This document shows, piece by piece, positions 33,279 through 44,609 of a stretch of DNA of 64,000 bases. The position numbers were made by a program, and so were the translations under genes. The stretch's first letter is position 1, and each line of letters opens with the position of its first letter. Under the pieces are notes generated by a model that did not search any database, was not told the DNA's origin, and worked only from the letters and a program-made list of their open reading frames with translations. This DNA comes from Ascaphus truei (Eukaryota > Chordata > Amphibia > Anura > Ascaphidae), in contig CM071570.1 in NCBI GenBank assembly GCA_036426205.1, positions 146,718,166 to 146,782,165 of the forward strand, written 5' to 3'.

Positions 33279-35010
33279 ATGGCAGAAGCTTCCACATTGC
33301 ACAGTCATCCACGTAAATCATACACATTTATGATTTATGAAGCAATCGAATCAACGGCAGAGAAAAGGGCAACAGTGGGTCAAATATATGACTTGATCCA
33401 AAAGAAATATCCATACTACCAAGAACCAGACAGACAAAGAAATTTTAAAACTTCTGTACGTTTCACTTTATCCGCAAATGAATGTTTTGAGTGTGTCCAT
33501 GATCGGCTAGATCAACGATATGGATGCTGGCATGTTGCGCCATCATTTAAACTTACCATGGAACATGGAACATATCTTCTGTTAAATAGCATATTTTTGC
33601 TTAATACCAGTTACATTGAAGCCGCACAGACTGTCGCGTCTGCTGATATACCTGCACCCTCCATTCATTAAGACCAGATGCAAGATGGACATAACTACTA
33701 TGATATGTATCAAAACTTATTTGGGCAATACGAATGTGGATGTGAAAACAACCAACAACTGTACGTACCTCCGGACGGCTTGTTTGAAGAAGCCACTGCA
33801 GATTCATATGACCGCCTCATGGAGATGTGTGTGATTCAGGATTCAACCGTTGCCTCAACCATGTTATGCCTTCCTGGAGCGAGCAGTTGCTGCCAAATCA
33901 GTTTTGACTTCTACAAGAATGGTAAATACAAATTTCGTTATGCCTTTACTCAAATTATATATGTGTACATTAATAATATACACCATTTGTTAGCCAAATT
34001 AGTGGATACAGGTTAACATTGCAGACAGCCTTACATGTAGCGTGCACAAAGACATTATTTCCTATAATAATATACTACACGACGAACCATTAGCACACAT
34101 TGGTGACGGAGTCCTAAATCATAGGTCTTATCGCTTTTAAAGTATCATTTCAACATGTTACACTAACTGTAACACACACACCTCATTTTTTAGCATTCAA
34201 CATATAAATACAAAGTGTCGGCCACATATGACGTGGGAACCTGGTAATGTCCCAAGGCGGCCTTAAAAAGGTTACCGATGCAAGCCCCAACCCCAACCGA
34301 CATGCGCGTGAAACAGTATTGGCTGTGCCCGTAGCTTATTGTTACGGTCAGTGCAGTGTGTCATGCGCGCGCGTCGGTGGGGCGGTGCGTGCACAGCGAT
34401 GGAGGCCAATGTTCATTCAGTGGGAGGGGTGTTTGCGTGCATTTCTCGGTGTCTTAATATGACGTCACATGTATTTTGTTCGCTCATTGGCTGATCGTCC
34501 ATTTTGGCCGTGGGCACACGTCCGTTTACAAAGTTTAGATATGTACGTGTGTAGAAGTGAATTTGTTTCGCTTCCATATCATAACTTTCAGCCATGGTAT
34601 GCATACTGCTAGCAGCACCATGGAGGGACATGTATTGAACGCACAGCGTACACATCGTTTAGCGCATGCGCTAAGACTTAGTCCACACATTCGTGACGTG
34701 CGCGCGCAACAGACGTTGTGCGCGCACATTATTATGTATACAGGCACCGGAACAAACATCTCAGTAGTAATGCCATTAGAAAAATAAGATATTTCTGTAA
34801 CTTTAGTTTTATCCTTGCAGTTTAAACATATACGTAACTTATGCGTGAATAGCCACAATCATATAGAAATGTGTTAAGCGTTATCATGCTGAAACATAGA
34901 TAAATGTGCCATCTTTGAACATCCTGTTTTTGCTGTATTTCACAGATGTTGAGGATGAATACATGGGACCAATTTATGATTTCAGATGGGCCAATCGTTA
35001 TATTAGATGA
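33279..35010 (+). CDS. Forkhead-like winged-helix protein (2 exons, one internal stop)
   Basis: Predicted exons 33279-33921 and 34946-35010 (GT-AG, phase 1). Residues 13-100 form a forkhead domain: SYTFMIYEAIESTAEKRATV (helix 1 and turn), QIYDLIQKKYPYY (helix 2), then TSVRFTLSANECFECV, the recognition helix, then a shortened wing with GCWHVAPSFK and TMEHGTYLLL. The canonical N-S-I-R-H-x-L-S pattern has T58 for Asn and F62 for His, so base contacts are probably altered. The start ATG at 33279 sits in GAAATGG about 120 bases after an ATATAA box. An in-frame TAA at codon 131 (33669-33671) follows the domain; the same frame stays open for 83 more codons up to the donor, so this is a nonsense mutation or a short isoform. 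No other PIF/Harbinger element with such a gene is known to me. The domain call is solid; function is unknown. Confidence 0.75.
34240..34735. other. GC-rich block in forkhead-like intron
   Basis: Lies between the two predicted exons. Contains a CRE octamer TGACGTCA (34461-34468), an inverted CCAAT motif shortly after, and a GC palindrome at about 34697-34728 with arms GTGCGCGCGCAAC and GTTGTGCGCGCAC. It may be an alternative promoter or a small inserted element. Confidence 0.4.
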
Positions 35011-36836
35011 TGGTGACGACTAGCAAACAACTATTATAATAAATATGTAACAATGCTTTCAATGATTGGTGCGCAGATTAACAATCACTACATAATGTTA
35101 TCCTATTGTGCAAATATTTACTATGCACTTAATTATCATAATGATGTTGCTAAGCACTGAATTTAGAACTTATAGTGATATTTTTTTCTTTTCTACTAAC
35201 ATTATATGTATTGCCATATGATATATGCAACCAACATTATCACTCAGCAAACACATTAATCTACTATATATTATAATCTCACGTGTGACTTGACAAAGAA
35301 TTGTAAATGCTACATAACAACTCGTCGACATTGTATCTGTACGTACACAATAACAATAGTGAGGTGATAGAAACTGTTTAGTCGTGTGAATGTTATATTA
35401 TCACCTAAGTTGTAGTGGTAACCTAACATGCATGAGCTAATGAATGTTAGGTAAAGATCATTAAACCATGAACTTTTGTGTGTACATTTAATTCACACGA
35501 GTAACTATAGTTTAGTGTTATTAGTAAACGTTCAACACATACATAGCTAAGTGAGGCCGATGATAAAAGCAACATTATTATGTTGGTAGAAATACATGCA
35601 TCACACCAAAACTACAACACACACAGTAGGTTGCTGAAATGTGTGCGTATGTAAATGTATACTTAATTTATGATCATATGTTGACAGTAGTTTAAAGGAT
35701 CATGATCATTTTGAATAAGTAAAGTGAATGAAATAAAAATTTTAATAACTACATTGTCATTGTGTTCAATGATTTAGGAAAAGTTGAGAATTCCAAAAAC
35801 TATACTTTGGAATAGTGTTAACATTTTGACAAATGTTAGATGAACGTCAAATCAACACACATATTTGACTTATTCATACACATGTGACAATGTAGTAATG
35901 AACATGAAGATGAAGTGAGAGAAGAACTAATCACATACATTGAAATGTTAATGATGTTTAACACATTAGGGTCTTTTCATACAAACATACATTGAGTGTT
36001 AACATCGCTCATGTGCATGAATAGATGTTCTCCTCCCATAATCACTAGCTGAGCAGGGTTTATCCCCTTCTCTCCCCCCACCCCTATATTCCATGAATGG
36101 ATGTTGTTACGTTGCCAAAATTACAAGTTATGTAATGTACATAATGATAACAAAACACACTGCACAATAACCACCAAGTGTAGATAAACGCACGGACACA
36201 ATACAGAAACGATATGTTTCTATTGTCACATCTTTTTCATTACGTTCTCTTTATACATCCTGTAACTACAGTATACCTGTATCGAGGTTTGCACATCTTA
36301 TGACAGATGTGAATTGAAATACATACCATGAGCAGTAATTGGAGTGATATACCTTGAAAAAGAAAACATGAATTAATATAAATCATTGTCATGACCTGTT
36401 CATTAAGGTAAGCAACAAACAGAAGTGACAATTTTGTATGTGATACGAAACAAAATCTATCATACGTCAAATATGATCTTAAATACACAATAGTGTACAA
36501 TACACACACATGTCACACTCCAAAAGAAACGTATGTAACCATACTGCACTAGCTATTGACTATCGACATAGTAGGTTCATTGTGTATGCATAACCAAAAG
36601 GAGAATGTACATAAAATATAGATTTAGTACACATTATTTCTTCACGTACACACAACAACTTTTATTGGTAAGAAGTATAATACAACCTGTTGATGAATGA
36701 CATACCGGTGCCACATGCAATTGTCCACACAGCAGAGAAGAGAAAGGTGTGAGAACCATATTCATCTGTTTCCTAAGTGAATGGTATTTGTACAAATGTA
36801 TTTATCATTACAATGAATTAATACATCTATGTAGTG
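35011..36836. other. AT-rich spacer between convergent genes
   Basis: 1.8 kb between the ends of the forkhead-like and transposase genes. No convincing exon or repeat was recognised. AATAAA at 35038-35043 could serve the forkhead-like transcript. Confidence 0.5.
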
Positions 36837-38160
36837 CTATGAACGTATATGTATTTGCATACATGAAAAATAGGTGTTTATGACATTCCGACGTGTCTCA
36901 ACACCACCGGCTGTTTGCTCAGTGTCAGCTGGTAAATTTAAGGGATGCTCCTCCTCCAAGTCCTGACATATGTCGGTTTGTACATAATTGCGGAGTGCCA
37001 GATTGTGCAAAATGCAACATGCAATGACAATATCTGACACTTTAGCAGGCTTATATTGCAATGCCCCCCCTGTTCTATCTAAACACCGAAATCGTGTTTT
37101 CAGAAGCCCAAATGTCCTCTCTATGACGGATCGGGTAGATATATGGGCAACATTGTACCTCTCCTCTGCTTCACATTGAGGGTTTGCCACAGGGGTCAAC
37201 AGCCACGGCCTAATTCCGTATCCTGAGTCACCTATAATCCATCGTGCCAAAAAATGAAACAAATTGTGTTAACATTATTACATTGAACAGTTCATATAAA
37301 AACTAGAGTTGTTTGTTAACACATCATAATATGTACTCACCCACCAGCCAACCAGGTCCAAAATAGCCTTCTTCGAAAGCATGGAAGACTGATGAGTTTC
37401 TCAGGATAGAGGAATCGTGACTGGAACCTGGGAATTTGGCTACCACATGCATAATCTTCATTGTGGCATCGTATACCACCTGTACATTCAGGGAATGGTA
37501 GTGCTTACGGTTGCGGTAAGCATGCTCACTCTGACTAGGTGGGTTCAAAGCAACATGGGTGCAATCTATTGCACCCATCACACATGGTATCCCTGCTATG
37601 GTATAAAAGCTATTCCTAACTTCCAGCCACTCTATGTGCTCTGTAGGAAAATGAATATAATTCCTAGCGCGTCTATTCAGTGCACATAGAAACTGGCTAA
37701 AGGCCCGCGAGAATGTAGATTGCGAGACCCCGCCCACTATGCCCACAGTTGTCTGGAATGACGCGGAAGCAAGATAATGTAATGAGCACAGCATTTTAAC
37801 AAGCCCAGGAACTGCACGACCTCTGGCTGTCACAAAATATAAATCTCCCTGTATCTCTTCATAAAGAGCTAAGATTACTGCTGAACTCAAACGATAGCGA
37901 CTTACAATCTGCTCCTCACTCATCCCATCTAACATGGTTCTCTCCCTGTACAAACGAGGACGAGGCACAACTTCTCTCCTCTCTCTTCTCCTCTCATCTC
38001 CTTGCCCTCGTCCTCTCCCTTGACCTCTCCCTCTCCTGTCTGTGTGCCTGTCCCTGTCACTGTCCCTGTCCCTGTCCCTTCCTTGGCCTGTGACATCCTC
38101 TCCATCAGCAAGCCTCTCGTCCAATAGAATCTTCCTCCGTCTCATAAACATTCGCATCAT
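36837..38160 (-). CDS. PIF/Harbinger DDE transposase (2 exons, intact)
   Basis: Exon 1 spans 38160-37341 and exon 2 spans 37231-36837, with a 109-bp intron (donor GTGAGT, acceptor TTATAG). The joined frame is 404 codons with no stop or shift. Residues 28-62 are an Arg/Asp/Gly-rich low-complexity stretch. A helical region with YRLSSAVILALYEEI follows, then TFSRAFSQFLCAL. The DDE_4 nuclease carries D199 (VMGAIDCTHVAL), D249 (FPGSSHDSSIL) and E311 (SVIERTFGLLKTRFRCLD); the second exon starts inside GDSGYGIRPWLLTP. These are the signature blocks of PIF/Harbinger transposases and of host HARBI1. It cuts and pastes its element, usually together with the Myb-like partner. A TATTTAAAG box lies about 45 bases upstream of the ATG. 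The gene converges with the forkhead-like gene. Confidence 0.9.
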
Positions 38161-39145
38161 TTTCAGGTCTGTAGCTATGAATGCGCAGGTAATTGCCCTC
38201 CTTTAAATACCTATGTGATGATGTCAGGTGACTTGCTGAAGTGCAAGGTGTTACATTAACATATCCAAGTTGTTCACTCCCAACGTGAATCCAGTACCAA
38301 TTAAAAGGATTATTTATGTGTGTTCACCAGGCAATCATGATATTTGAGAATGATGTAACGTTAATCTTTGTACAACCATTTATTGGCAAGTATTTCTGGA
38401 ATGTGTAATCATGTACCACTTCTGAACGCAACACTCAATCATCTAATTAGGATACAACCATGACATTGACGTTGAGAAACTACGTTGCAACGTGTAATTT
38501 GGCATGTTATTGTCACCTGTTCACATGACCTAATTGTACAGTGCATATGCATAATGAAATGCCATCAGGATACTTGCTATTGATTCAGTTTCAATCGTGT
38601 AAAAATGAGTAACTATTATAGATGTGTGTATAAGTTAGCATGAAGTGATTCTAATGCATTGTGTACAATGTAAACATGCAATGTTATTGAGTGTCCAATT
38701 GAAGACGTCATCAAAAGAGGGAGGTCACAAAGTACATGTAAATATGAAAAAAACAGCTACATTTACATTTGATCATGCGTTACACATTCAAAGCATTCTG
38801 TAATGTATACCAACATTACTATACGCTGGATCTGCTAGATGTGTGAAATGTGTTATATCATATAATAAATTGAAGCACAATTAAGTATCATGTTGGATAT
38901 GATGTGAGCTGCTCCTTTAAGAGTTGAGTATAGGATTTTCCCTTGACACATCATAACATTAAGACTAATGTGACACGCAAATCATCATAACATATAAAGG
39001 TACAATGTTATGCAAATAATAAACGTAAGGGGTGACACGATGAAGTGAATGACCTCGACACTGTAATGCCAAGCACATTTGTATTATGAGCAATAGAACG
39101 TAAACACTACTATAATGTTATAAGTCCCCGCTCCATTGACTCCAT
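38161..39145. other. 5' flank of transposase, no gene
   Basis: About 1 kb of AT-rich DNA between the transposase start and the subterminal repeats. It should contain the transposase promoter; only a TATA-like box near 38204-38212 is visible. Confidence 0.5.
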
Positions 39146-39159
39146 TGATGTAGAGATGA

Positions 39160-39470
39160 GGTTTTTTTTCTAAGTGCCGTCCCGGCAACCTTGCCGATCC
39201 TTCTCCCCTCCAACTTGCCAACTTTAGTTGGCTGGACCAATTGCCGATGAAATCTCCATTTCTGAGTGCCGATCAGCACCGATAAGCTGATCGGGGCTAC
39301 TTGAATACAGCCGATTTCAAAAAGTGCCGATAAGTGCCGATAAGTGGGTTATCCGCAGCCGCATGCCGATAAATTTTTATCGGCAAGAAAAACTGCCGAT
39401 TTTGAGCACTTATCGGTGCTTACTGAATCTCAAATCCAATTTTGGCGGGAAAATGCAGATAAAAGCCTTA
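39160..39470. promoter_or_regulatory. Subterminal TGCCGA repeats, right
   Basis: At least eight TGCCGAT/ATCGGCA motifs, several as GTGCCGATAAGTGCCGATAA. Mirrors the left end. Confidence 0.65.
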
Positions 39471-39493
39471 TCGGCGCTTACTGCATGAGGCCC
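39471..39493 (-). repeat. Right terminal inverted repeat
   Basis: Complement of GGGCCTCATGCAGTAAGCG plus CCGA. Followed by the CAT target duplication. Confidence 0.9.
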
Positions 39494-39754
39494 CATGTTT
39501 TTTGCTTCATTACTTTCCAAGAACTTGCAAGGTAAGTGTCTAGTTGGATTACACTTGTAGCATCCTAGAGGTTTGTCAATGATTCATAGTGGTTCATTTT
39601 GTTTGATTTCTATAGATGTGAGGTAGTTAGGGATGATTCTATCCTTTAGGTTTTTATTTTTCATATATGTGATAATCGGTCAGGAATTTCATTACATAGA
39701 ATTGCATCTTCTTTCAGAATACGCCAATGCTTTTTTAAGGTTTTTTGTATGTGT
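39494..39754 (-). pseudogene. PLE ORF fragment 2
   Basis: Minus strand. LKKHWRILKEDAILCNEIPD is the conserved linker block between RT and GIY-YIG domains of Penelope-like elements. It is followed by NLKDRIIPNYL-like and GCYKCNPTRHLPCKFLE stretches with Cys residues. It has several stops. It is bounded by the hAT-type element on one side and the Harbinger element on the other. Confidence 0.8.
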
Positions 39755-39789
39755 AGGGTGACCAGTCGTCCCGATTTTGCCGAGACACA

Positions 39790-39878
<89 letters not shown>

Positions 39879-39880
39879 CA

Positions 39881-39912
<32 letters not shown>

Positions 39913-40856
39913 GGGCCCACATCTGTGTACAGAAACACACAATGCAGCCCCCACCTCTATAAACACACACTCTGCAGAGCCCACATCTGTATACAGAAAC
40001 ACACACTGCTGCCCCCCACCTCTATACACAGAAACACACACTGCTGCCCCCACCTCTATATACATATACACACACACACACACTCTGCAGGGCCCACATC
40101 TGTTACATCACCACACCTGTATCCTCCCCCCCCCTGCTCTACTCCACACTCACGACTCTGCAGGGCATACATCTGTATACAGAAACACACACTGCAGCCC
40201 CCACCTCTATACACACACACTCTGCAGGGCCCACATCTGTAAATATCCAGACACACAAACTGGCAGCCACCCACCTCTATACCACACCCACCTCTGCATG
40301 GCCCAAACATCTGTATACAGAAACACACACACGGCAGACCCCACCTCTATACACACACACACTCTGCAGAGCCCACATCTGTATACAGAAACACACACTG
40401 CAGCCCCCACCTCTATGCACACACACAAACACGCTCAGCAGGGCCCACATCTGTATACAGAAACACACAATGCAACCAGGGTTGCCACCTTGTATTGAAG
40501 GCTAACCCAGAGATAACAAACAAAATTTAGATCTTTTTATTATATATTTATTTATCTTGCCTTTGGCTGTAACCTCCCCTCCAAATTCCGTCAACATGGC
40601 TGCGCAACGTCACGTAATGCCCATTGCCATAACAACGAGACGCTCCGTGATGTCACGCGGCATCACGTTGACATGACAACGGGACGCATTATGGCGCCGA
40701 GGCATCAGGTGATGCCACATTTTCATGGCAACATGTCACTGCCTGACGTCAGTTTCACGTTGTCATGACAACGGGGTGCGTCATGTTTTGTAATTTGTTT
40801 TTAAAAATTATCTATTAATGTGTCCCGGTTTTTCATTTTGAAAATCTGGTCACCCT
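39755..40856. mobile_element. hAT-type non-autonomous element with CA satellite
   Basis: Ends AGGGTGACCAG...CTGGTCACCCT (imperfect inverted repeats that continue with GTCCCG-type blocks). The flanks are 8-bp duplications GTATGTGT (39747-39754) and ATATGTGT (40857-40864), 7 of 8 identical. The interior holds (CA)n at 39790-39906, approximately 45-bp repeats at 39907-40475 and a CpG-rich tail. No transposase. It interrupts the PLE between fragments 1 and 2. Confidence 0.75.
39790..40475. repeat. (CA)n and 45-bp CA-rich satellite
   Basis: Unit includes CTGCAGCCCCCACCTCTATA and GGGCCCACATCTGTATACAG. Short related runs occur at 49140-49260 and 49780-49960. Confidence 0.92.
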
Positions 40857-41335
40857 ATATGTGTTTTTTTTTCCTTATATCACGTAATGAATTGGGTGCC
40901 TTGTTTTAAATTACCAATGTACAGTAGCTTTCCTCTTTTTTCCTTAATAGTTCTGCTCTACCTTACTCCTTACTCCTTACTCCTTACTCTCTCCCTCTGA
41001 ATTATCTAGTTTTGCATAATTTTTCTCTTTAAATATTTTAACTTGTAGTTCAGCTTCAATGTTAAAATCAGAGTCTCGACTACAGTTTCTTCTCAACTGT
41101 CCTGAATGAATATTATTTATTCAGTTCAGGTGATAACGACTTTGGGAATCTAAATACTCATTGCAGTCTGCTTCTTTATTTTAAAATACATTTTGGTAAA
41201 AATAGATCCCACTTCATTATTAAATAATATAAGGTCTAAAAAAATGATCTGGTTGTCATGAGTGACACTGCTAAAAATGAACCCAAATCATTAGCAATAA
41301 TACTAATAAAATTAATAATTTTTTTTACTTAACCC
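40857..41335 (-). pseudogene. PLE ORF fragment 1 (end of reverse transcriptase)
   Basis: Minus strand, several frames. FLDLILFNNEVGSIFTKMYF matches the RT block that follows the catalytic centre. GQLRRNCSRDSDF and LQVKIFKEKNYAKL match the thumb region. Stops and shifts throughout. The YxDD centre itself is not in the window as a recognisable block. Confidence 0.72.
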
Positions 41336-41342
41336 TGCAAGG

Positions 41343-41710
41343 ATGAATGTGCCCTCCTCCTCTTCTTCCTCACCAACAGGGAAGAAAGGGCCCAACTGCT
41401 CCTTCTCTTTCCGTGCCCCTCACAACTTGAACAATCTACCAGAGACTCTCACAGCCACCACCAGTCTAAGTTATTCAAAAGTAAAGCTGTCTCACATTTT
41501 AATCTGGTCTGTAACGGTTACATACGCCTATAATATATATTCTCTTTAACTGTGCATACAATGTCTTGTATATGATGTATAACCCTGTTCACTTAATGTG
41601 TTTTTGTAACCATGTATTTGTCATCATAACTATGTGCCAGCACATACTTGAAAATGAGAGATAACTCTCAATGTATTATTTCCTGGTAAAACATTTTATA
41701 ACTAAAAATA
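41343..41710 (+). pseudogene. LINE 3' end (L2/CR1-type)
   Basis: The last part of a LINE ORF2, FSFRAPHNLNNLPETL and TTSLSYSKVKLSHIL, matches the C-terminal block seen in L2/CR1-clade proteins. An untranslated tail containing CATACTTGAAAATGAGAG and TTTCCTGGTAAAACATTTTA follows. The tail recurs at 49600-49770. Confidence 0.65.
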
Positions 41711-41722
41711 AATGAATTAAAA

Positions 41723-42330
41723 CACCAGTAACCCGTTAATTACCGTAGCGTTTACTACTGCCTAGGTATATAAGGGGTTACTGGTATTTTAATGGGTGGG
41801 TGAAGAGTGGTCTGTAGCTGCCCAAGGGTTGATGGTTAGGCCTTCCAGCTACCCACTCAGGAGGCTTAATAACCTGACCTGGGGCAACTACCCCATCTCC
41901 CACCCATCTGCCCCATATTACACACACAAATGGGCAAAAGTAACCTAATGACTAATAGTGCTTTAGCCAATTTGTGTGAACAAAAAAATAAATTTAAAAA
42001 ATACACAATACATTGCAATACTGTATAATAAAAATAAACAGTAGGCAAAAAGCCCATTGATTGCCACTGTGGTTACCTATGCCCTCAATAGGATCACAGA
42101 TAACCACGTTGGCAATCAATGGACACCATACTCCCCACCTCAACCCCCAACACCTCCCCCCAACACATACTGTACAGTAACAAGTAAATGCCCTATTTTC
42201 CATGTGATGGTAGGGGTAAATATAACTACTTTTTATAAAGGTCAAGTCTGCCATTACCCATACTTGTCAATAATACATCTTTATTATGGTTGTACATATA
42301 TTTATTGTAAGCCTGGTTCCAGCACAGAAA
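41723..42330. repeat. Old relative of the composite family
   Basis: Hairpin A-type module at 41723-41787 (ACCAGTAACCCGTTAAT and complement), C-rich direct repeats, and a 68-base hairpin at 42055-42122 with arms CCATTGATTGCCACTGTGG and complement. Confidence 0.6.
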
Positions 42331-42333
42331 GTC

Positions 42334-44199
42334 TGTGACCTTTCCCTGTAACAGATTTCATGTAACTTTCTGCATGTTGCAGTTAAACCCACTGTAGAGG
42401 GAGAGGGGGATTGGCCCGGTATTAAAGGGGTTGCACCCCATATGGACATCACCTGACCTCACCATGGAGGCAAGGGGTTAACTGGACTGCGGTCCAGGAA
42501 TGTGGTTTGCACCTTGCTATGACATGAAAATGTATATTCCCCTGTTCCCATGTTTTATTATCATGTAAGTGTCTGCACCACACACACACTGGGATCCATC
42601 CGGGAGGGCAAGGGTTAATAGTTGTATAATGATTATAGCCCTTTGTTTAATTTTCCCGCCTTTTCAGGCACCATTTTGCAGAGTCCCATAGGCCGCCATT
42701 GAAGCTCCATTCATTTCAATGGCGGAGGTAGCGGTTTTGGTCTTGTTTCCCTCAAAGACCAGCAGGTGGCGTCCGAGAGGAGGAGCGGCGGTTTCCAATT
42801 GTAAGTCAATGGGCTCATTGACTTCAATGGAAACTCCTCGACTGCGCTTTACAGGAACGAGTTGTCAGCCGTCCAAACCACAAAACCGCAAAGCGGATAC
42901 AATATCTGAAAAAGAGCTTTCATCACTGTTAGTTGAAGTTCAAAGACAAGTGGCGTGGGAATCTTAGGTTCTAGGGCACCCAGAAATAAAATTATTTTTG
43001 CCCCTAGTTCCTGGGCCTCCCCTCACTTGACCACCACCAGGTCCAAGAATCCAGGACCCCCAGAAAGGGTCATGCTGGCTGAGCGGGTCGCGCTATAGGT
43101 TACAATGGCGGTGGCAGAAGCAGCATGAGAAAACGGCTAAGTCCGAAACCCGGAAAATCATATGCCCATATCTCCGGTTCTGGAGGGTCCAGAGGGCCAT
43201 GGTTTGGGGTGCCTGTAGTCACTGTTCCGGCATGATCGCAGAACCATTCCTGACCCTCTCTGACCAACCCGATGGAGTATGGACCACCATAAACGCTTGT
43301 GAGTTTTTCCCATAAACTTCAATGGCGACCGTTTCCCATTGACCGGCTATGGCGGAGAAGCCCCATAGGCTTCAACGGCGGCGATGCCCCGTTGAAAGTC
43401 TATGGCGGCAGACTCCCATAGCCGCCAATGGCGGAGGTTCACCATTGAATGTCTATGGTGGCGGAGCCCGTTGTTTTCAATGGGGAATTAGTGAAAAACT
43501 GTTATTTATTTTACAGCGGAGAATTTTGAACTAAAATAAGAAACGGTTTATATGGTATTTGTATATCTCTGGTTCTGAAGGTCGCAGCGGGCTGAAACGT
43601 GGACCCTAAAGTGTCCCAGTTCAGGCATTAAGGTCTGGGGAGTTTGGACCCGCTGGTTCTAACGGAACCGGATATTTTAATATGTTTGTGTATTAACCAA
43701 CATGGTGTATTTCAAAGCGGGGACAAAAGCCAGTGAAGATTCCTGCACACTAAGGAATGCAAATGGTCAGGAGAGCGACCAAATGTCTAGGAAGCAGACC
43801 CCTGATCAAAGACTCAGCCGCTCTAACTGTTTACATGAGGGAAGAGGAGCATGAAGCTGGAGTGGTTTGTGGGTGTTATAACTCACACTTACAAACAAAG
43901 AGTATCCTGGCAGATACCCCATCTGGTAGACTGGCCGGCACCCCTGATTTAGGTGTGGGGCTACAGAAATGTGCCTTGTCTTCTGATTACATCTTGATTG
44001 TTACCTGATTGCTGGAGAATTGCATCTGATACTTCTTCATTCCAAACCCTAAGTAAGTGTTACCTTCTTGCCTGTTAATTGTACTATATTGCTGTGTTCA
44101 CCTATTTTAGGAATAAATATACTTTATTATATCTAAGCCTCGTTTAGTACAACCCAGTTATTTGGTGTATATTATATCTTGTCATAAGTTACCGTGACA
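42334..44199 (+). mobile_element. Possible long LTR
   Basis: Starts TGTGACCTTTCCC, ends ACCGTGACA, with AATAAA at about 44113. It contains multiple CCATTGAA...CTATGGCGG units (42695-43480). No matching target duplication was found (AAGTC left, CCCAC right), so the limits are tentative. Confidence 0.35.
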
Positions 44200-44609
44200 C
44201 CCACCAATCAGGGGTTGGGTCATATTGAAGACACTTGGCCTCAACTCTCTGTTTTTGTAAACTTGTTGTGGCATGGGCTAAAAATGGTGGCATGGGAGGC
44301 CCCTTACTAACTCAGCTCTAGCTCCAGTTCTATGTCTCTGGCTGTTGCAGAAGTAGAGCTCCAGTTCTGGTCCTAGGCCTGAAGACCAGTCCCTGTAGGC
44401 ACTGTGTTTGGAAAACAACAGGGGAAATCTCTTTAGGGAGGTCTCTGTGCCTAGTTCTATAGGGTAACCACAGTTTCCCCAGTTGGGATTTTGTATTGTC
44501 ACAGTTGTATTTATTCACAGTTTTGGATAACTTTTTCAATAAATTAAATTTTTCAACTCTGTTGTTCCGTGGTTGATCCCTGGTGTGATAGTCCTGGTCT
44601 CCCGTGACA
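44200..44609 (+). mobile_element. Possible second LTR-like unit
   Basis: AATAAA at about 44538 and an end CTCCCGTGACA resemble an LTR 3' end. The 17-base end sequence recurs, inverted, at 172-188. Confidence 0.3.

Larger units (their letters stand above)
24780..39493. mobile_element. PIF/Harbinger transposon, 14.7 kb, three genes
   Basis: Terminal inverted repeats GGGCTCTATGCAGTAAGCG (left) and GGGCCTCATGCAGTAAGCG (right, complement), flanked by the 3-bp duplication CAT (24777-24779, 39494-39496). Both ends carry many TGCCGA motifs. Inside, left to right: a Myb/SANT-type gene (plus), a nested mariner-type element, a forkhead-like gene (plus), and a DDE transposase gene (minus). Taking out this unit plus one CAT restores the PLE frame. 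Three-base duplications and the transposase identify PIF/Harbinger; CAT is not the usual TWA target. The length is far above the usual few kilobases for this superfamily, partly because of the nested element (2.1 kb). Confidence 0.88.

Noticed and set aside
39661..40498. Open frames of up to 249 codons, His/Thr- or Cys/Val-rich
   Set aside because: They derive from (CA)n and a 45-bp CA-rich satellite inside a hAT-type element.
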